Origin: Candidatus Sigynarchaeota archaeon
Lineage (GTDB): Archaea > Asgardarchaeota > Jordarchaeia > Jordarchaeales > Jordarchaeaceae
Assembly (NCBI GenBank): GCA_030587505.1
Contig: JAUQYY010000263.1
Coordinates: 1-18,768, forward strand
Direction of reading: 5' to 3'
DNA length: 18,768 bases
Part shown: in pieces, positions 15,222 to 18,768 of the stretch
How the letters are laid out: each line of letters opens with the position of its first letter
Numbering within the stretch: the stretch's first letter is position 1
The notes under the pieces: model-generated
The model's database searches: none
What the model saw: only the letters and a program-made list of their open reading frames with translations
What the model was told of the DNA's origin: nothing
Program-made: the position numbers and the translations under genes

Positions 15222-16652
15222 GTGTGTGACTTGGTTGTGTATGTTCCGCCCGACCTAAAGTTCTCCGACTCGATATATCTCCTCTTCGGCGCCTCGATAC
15301 TGGAAGACGACATTGTAACCTGGCAGAAAATCCCTTCCTATATGGTGCCGCTTGTAAAGTTTCTCGACGCGTTTCCCTCGATTGGGAGGAAAATCTACGC
15401 GGGGCAGCTTTCAAAAGCACAGTACGGAAGAGACCCCGAAACCGTGAAAAGATCGAGGATAGACGACATACTAGAAAGGGAGTTCCTAAGCTACCACAGG
15501 AGAGTGCTCGGAGGGAGAAAGGTCGACTCCATTTTCCTCGGAGCGTCGAACGGGGGGAGCCTGCACCTGGCGGACATAATGCGCACAGTCATGCTCTTCT
15601 CCGGTTTGAACCTAACGGTGAGCAGGCCTGGTGGAGACCCCGACGACGCGAAGGGTTTCATAGAGTTCGGCAGAAACCTCATGAGGGAGTTCCTACCCCG
15701 AAACGAAAACCTGGAAATCGTCATCCACTTCGACCCGATTCACGACAGAACCAACCTCCCCTTCGTCTTCCACTTCAGATCAAAGTTCTGGCTCCCAAAC
15801 GCCTACCGAAAATTCATAAAGGAACACCTAAACGAGGGGGGAGACATAGTGGTCTTCGACGTGCAGGAACCGTGGCTACACTACAAGCTCGACGAGAGAT
15901 TCTACTACCAGTGCGGAGGCCTGGACGACCTGACACCCGAGGAGTACGCCTTCGGCTCGGAGAGAATCGACTCCTGGCTCGAGGAAATCGGCGCAACCCA
16001 CAGAGGAGGCTGGGGTCCACCGGATGCAAAGCCCTTCAAGAGCTACGACAGCGAGTACGGTAACAGTCCGAGAATGGTTGAGCGGGCGAGAGAGTTCGCC
16101 GAAGAGCAGGGATACAGTTTCACCCACATCAGGGCGGAGAGGGCACACGACCTGAGCGCCGTGACAACCTACCTCGTCAACCAGGCCATGAACGAAAAGG
16201 GAATAAAACCAAGAGGAGTCATCGTCGAACAGTACAGCCAGCTCGTCCCACTCGCCGTGAGGAGACTCGGACTGCTTCCGGTCTGGACGTACTACGTTCT
16301 GCGCAAATCCTTCAACGACACCAAAAAGATGCTGGACAGGGTCTTCCAAGACTACATAGAAGAAGCCGAGGAACTCGTCTTCCTTCCCACACAGCCGTGG
16401 AACCCCTCACCCCTAGGGGACTTCGTCACCCACCAGGAGTGGATAGAACTCTTCAAATCGTACCCGGCCAAAAAGCTCACAATCCTAATGAACCCCAGGC
16501 TATACCCCATGGACCTACCCTCAGTAATCACTGGACCAATAAAACTGCAAAAAAGATGCCTAAAAGAAAAAGACCTGGAACTCAAAATCACCATGGAAGA
16601 CGTCGAAAACGCATGCAAAAAATTCGGATTAACCTACACCACACAACAATAA
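15222..16652 (+). CDS. Unrecognised 476-residue protein with a GASNGG glycine-rich motif
   Basis: I do not recognise this family. It looks soluble: no signal peptide or membrane segment, and an acidic/basic mix. Visible landmarks are IFLGASNGGSLHLADI (104-119), followed by NLEIVIHFDP (163-172), then NEGGDIVVFDVQEPW (204-218), YYQCGGLDDLTPEEY (228-242) and GGWGPPDA (262-269). The order glycine-rich loop, acidic strand end, then GG-IVVFD fits a Rossmann-like SAM-methyltransferase core. GASNG also fits a GxSxG hydrolase elbow. Residues about 330-476 form another alpha/beta part. Start: GTG 15222 suits a leaderless transcript from the TATA box at 15184; TTG 15231 has AGAGGTG (15218-15224) 6 bases upstream and is equally credible. 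Confidence 0.6.
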   Translation: MCDLVVYVPPDLKFSDSIYLLFGASILEDDIVTWQKIPSYMVPLVKFLDAFPSIGRKIYAGQLSKAQYGRDPETVKRSRIDDILEREFLSYHRRVLGGRKVDSIFLGASNGGSLHLADIMRTVMLFSGLNLTVSRPGGDPDDAKGFIEFGRNLMREFLPRNENLEIVIHFDPIHDRTNLPFVFHFRSKFWLPNAYRKFIKEHLNEGGDIVVFDVQEPWLHYKLDERFYYQCGGLDDLTPEEYAFGSERIDSWLEEIGATHRGGWGPPDAKPFKSYDSEYGNSPRMVERAREFAEEQGYSFTHIRAERAHDLSAVTTYLVNQAMNEKGIKPRGVIVEQYSQLVPLAVRRLGLLPVWTYYVLRKSFNDTKKMLDRVFQDYIEEAEELVFLPTQPWNPSPLGDFVTHQEWIELFKSYPAKKLTILMNPRLYPMDLPSVITGPIKLQKRCLKEKDLELKITMEDVENACKKFGLTYTTQQ

Positions 16653-16868
16653 AAAACCAAAGAAGCAAAGCCGCTGGTTTCTAACACTACCCAAACACAC
16701 TCCAATCCAATTTTCCGAGCGCACAGATCACACACTCACCCTCCTCACGATTAAATCCAGCGTGGAAATAACTATCCCTGCGAAAACTTCATATTTTTTG
16801 CCTTAATCGTATCCAAATCCTAAGCCTCACAGCGGTCAGGTCTCTGAAATCCGAATCGGTGACAAGAA

Positions 16869-18020
16869 TTGAACGTGCGTGAACGTGTCCTGTGCGCTCT
16901 CAGCAGGGAGGAGCCTGACAGGGTTCCAACCTTCGAGGTCGGCATCACAAACGATAACATCTCAGAAAGAGTAGCGGGAGTCAGCCTAACCAAGGGTACC
17001 ATAAGGGCCGCCTGGAACATGAGGCACATTCCCTTCTGGCGATACCTCAGGCGAAGACGAACAATGAAGTACTCACCCGACTTGTATGCGAAGTCGGTAA
17101 TGGTCATGGCGAAGATCGGCTTCGACTGCTGCTCGCTGGGAGTCATACCCCAGTTCACCAAGTGCAAGTACCCGACATGGGACACGTACATCGACGAGTA
17201 CGGAAGAAAATTCCAGCTAAAAGAACTGAACGGAACGGAGATGGGCTTCTACATGGGCGGAGGATTCAAATCCCCCGAAGACTACCACGCCTGGGGGCCC
17301 ATCAACCCCTACCACCCCATAAGAGAAAAAATCTACAAAAAGGCTCTTGAGGCGGTCGGGGACAGAATCTTCATAATGCCCGGCATCATGGGATTCTTCG
17401 AACCAACATGGGAGATATTCGGCTTCGAAACCTTCACCAAACTCTACTTCCAGAACAGACGATTCATCCAAAAAGTGCTCGACGACCACAGGAAAGCAGC
17501 CATCGAAACAGCCAAGTACATGATGGACCTGGGCGCCGAGGCCCTCGTAGTGTACGACGACTACGGCCACAAAACCGGATCCTTCATCTCACCCCGGGAC
17601 TTCCGAAAACTCATAGCCCCTTGCCTCAGGGAATTCACGAGAACCTGCCACAAGAGAGGAGTCAAAGTTCTCCTACACAGCGACGGCAACCTAAACCAGA
17701 TACTAGACGACATAGTCAACGCGGGAATAGACGCTCTACACCCTTGGGAGCCCCAAGCAAACATGAACATAATAGAAGGCAAAAAGAGGTACGGGAACAG
17801 AATCTGCCTGGTGGGAAACGTAGATCCAATGTACACCCTAAGCGAAGCCCCAGTAGAAACCGTGAGAGAAGAGGTTCTCAAACTGCTCAAAAACGTGGCA
17901 CCCGGAGGAGGCTACATCCTGAGCTCAGGGCACAGCATACACCCAAGAGTAAAGTACGAAAACCTAATGGAAATGATGAAAACAGTCGAAAGATATGGAA
18001 AGTATCCGATCAAAATCTGA
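16869..18020 (+). CDS. Uroporphyrinogen decarboxylase (URO-D) superfamily protein, MtaA/CmuA-related
   Basis: This 383-residue protein has the URO-D barrel pattern. It opens with NVRERVLCALSREEPDRVP (2-20), the standard N-terminus of URO-D-like methyltransferases. GAEALVVYDDYGHKTGSFIS (222-241), VLLHSDGNLNQILDDIVNAG (267-286), LVGNVDP (314-320) and GGGYILSSGHSIHP (346-359) follow. MtaA/CmuA-type enzymes bind zinc with His-x-Cys and a later Cys; here these are HSD and SSG, so the corrinoid methyltransferase zinc site is absent. It may act on another small molecule or be a noncatalytic relative. TTG 16869 is chosen because GGTGA (16858-16862) lies 6 bases upstream and translation begins exactly at the family motif. 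No corrinoid-protein gene is adjacent. The 216-base gap before it shows only a weak TATA-like stretch near 16785-16797. Confidence 0.8.
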   Translation: MNVRERVLCALSREEPDRVPTFEVGITNDNISERVAGVSLTKGTIRAAWNMRHIPFWRYLRRRRTMKYSPDLYAKSVMVMAKIGFDCCSLGVIPQFTKCKYPTWDTYIDEYGRKFQLKELNGTEMGFYMGGGFKSPEDYHAWGPINPYHPIREKIYKKALEAVGDRIFIMPGIMGFFEPTWEIFGFETFTKLYFQNRRFIQKVLDDHRKAAIETAKYMMDLGAEALVVYDDYGHKTGSFISPRDFRKLIAPCLREFTRTCHKRGVKVLLHSDGNLNQILDDIVNAGIDALHPWEPQANMNIIEGKKRYGNRICLVGNVDPMYTLSEAPVETVREEVLKLLKNVAPGGGYILSSGHSIHPRVKYENLMEMMKTVERYGKYPIKI

Positions 18021-18095
18021 ACCGGAAGCAAGGCTCACCCTTCAATCTCAAACACAGCTCTGCCAGTGCCAGAGTACTTTTTGGTGTCTCACCCG

Positions 18096-18533
18096 CTATA
18101 TGTGTCTAGGGTCAACCGCTTCTTTCACAAACTCGAAGCCTGAGAAATGTCTAGGATTCGTTGTGTATATGTGCGCCACACCGTTTTCCTTCATTGTCGC
18201 AGCGATAACACAGTCGGGAAACTCGACACCCTCTGCCTCACACTGGAGTGCCAAAGCCTCTTTAAGAGTACTCTTATAGGTCGGGAAAAACGCAACCCTG
18301 CTCTCGGATTTGAGGAAACCGTTCCACAAAATATTCGACGCTTGACCCGGCTTAATCTTTGACAGTCTAACAAGGCAAATCATAGTTTCGACAAGTACAA
18401 CAGCATTAATCCCCGCTATGAACTCGGGTCTCTGCGTAAAACATCTCCGCATCAGACTGAGGCAAGCCTCCCTTTCGGGATGCCCCGGGTCAAGCAGTCT
18501 CCACAACACTCCAGAATCAACAAACCAAATCAT
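18096..18533 (-). CDS. PIN-domain ribonuclease, VapC-like toxin
   Basis: This 145-residue PIN-domain protein is probably the toxin of a VapBC pair that cleaves RNA. The acidic residues are D6 (MIWFVDSG), E49 (VVLVET) and D107 (FPDCVIAA). The later position is occupied by N126 in YTTNPRHF, where many family members have Asp. ATG 18533 is chosen over an upstream in-frame ATG at 18560 because PIN proteins begin with this hydrophobic strand and it starts 2 bases after the antitoxin stop, consistent with coupled translation. It is convergent with the URO-D-like gene. Confidence 0.82.
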   Translation of the reverse strand: MIWFVDSGVLWRLLDPGHPEREACLSLMRRCFTQRPEFIAGINAVVLVETMICLVRLSKIKPGQASNILWNGFLKSESRVAFFPTYKSTLKEALALQCEAEGVEFPDCVIAATMKENGVAHIYTTNPRHFSGFEFVKEAVDPRHI

Positions 18534-18535
18534 CG

Positions 18536-18768
18536 CTAATCCTCTTTCACACCAAGCCACAAATCTGATTTTGAAACCGGCCTATAATCCGGCTTTCCTG
18601 TCCTCTCAATTTTTTTAGAACTCAGATTTGTGAGGAACTCCAGAATTTGTTTCGTCTCCTCCCCTTCCTCATCGGATTCAACCATTAACCCCGCAATTTT
18701 GCTGCTGAGAATGAACCAACAAACAGAGTCCCCTTCCTTGATCCCAAGAGCGTCCCTCACTTCGTTAG
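18536..18768 (-). CDS. AbrB/SpoVT-type antitoxin (VapB-like), 5' end outside the window
   Basis: The frame remains open to the window edge, so the N-terminus is missing. The visible part starts NEVRDALGIKEGDSVCWFI, which matches the second half of the swapped-hairpin AbrB DNA-binding domain (consensus P-x-x-VR-x-x-LGI-x-x-GD). An acidic linker (ESDEEGEE) and a C-terminal toxin-binding tail of about 40 residues follow. It would neutralise the neighbouring PIN protein and repress the operon. It ends with TAG 2 bases before the toxin start. The GTG at 18760 is internal to the motif and is not the start. Confidence 0.78.
   Translation of the reverse strand, partial: NEVRDALGIKEGDSVCWFILSSKIAGLMVESDEEGEETKQILEFLTNLSSKKIERTGKPDYRPVSKSDLWLGVKED

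Overview
The window is most consistent with an archaeon, probably an anaerobic heterotroph of the Thermoproteota/Bathyarchaeia kind; this is an inference from gene content, since no rRNA or tRNA is present. The signs are a 1510-N/NfeD membrane protease, a KaiC-like module fused to a V4R domain, AbrB/PIN toxin-antitoxin genes, A/T-rich TATA-like boxes 20-50 bases ahead of several genes, and translation starts preceded by GGTG-type Shine-Dalgarno sites, often with TTG or GTG as start codon. There are 14 coding loci (one broken, one cut by the window edge). No CRISPR array, tRNA, rRNA or transposase gene was found.

Left part (1-6038, all + strand): an AT-rich leader bounded by a 12-bp inverted repeat, then a lipoate-protein-ligase-like gene, an SfsA-family nuclease gene, three tandem compact PHP-domain phosphoesterase genes, and a second lipoate-ligase-like gene. 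The two ligase genes are close paralogues. The second is broken by three single-base indels, each at a short G-run; correcting them restores a 381-residue product against 382 for the first copy. PHP genes 1 and 2 share patches of near-identical DNA inside otherwise diverged sequence, which suggests local duplication with gene conversion. The block looks like a recently expanded local cluster. No lipoyl acceptor protein is nearby, so its substrate is unknown.

Middle part (6294-14787, all - strand): a cytosolic GH2 glycosidase, a VOC-family protein resembling methylmalonyl-CoA epimerase, an NfeD/1510-N type serine protease with its membrane and OB domains, a three-part putative sensor (KaiC-like core without a P-loop, V4R domain, second Cys-containing domain), and a C69/secernin-like Ntn hydrolase. 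Spacings are about 100-420 bases, so these are probably separate transcription units. A 64-base imperfect hairpin lies between the convergent broken ligase gene and the GH2 gene.

Right part (15222-18768): divergent from the C69 gene is a 476-residue protein I do not recognise, with a glycine-rich GASNGG motif that could belong to a Rossmann-like methyltransferase or a hydrolase. Next is a URO-D-superfamily protein that lacks the zinc-binding His-x-Cys of the MtaA/CmuA methyltransferases. The window ends in a - strand vapBC-type pair, with the antitoxin running off the edge.

The most interesting items are the ligase/PHP cluster with its degraded ligase copy, the KaiC-like/V4R fusion without a Walker A motif, and the unrecognised protein at 15222.
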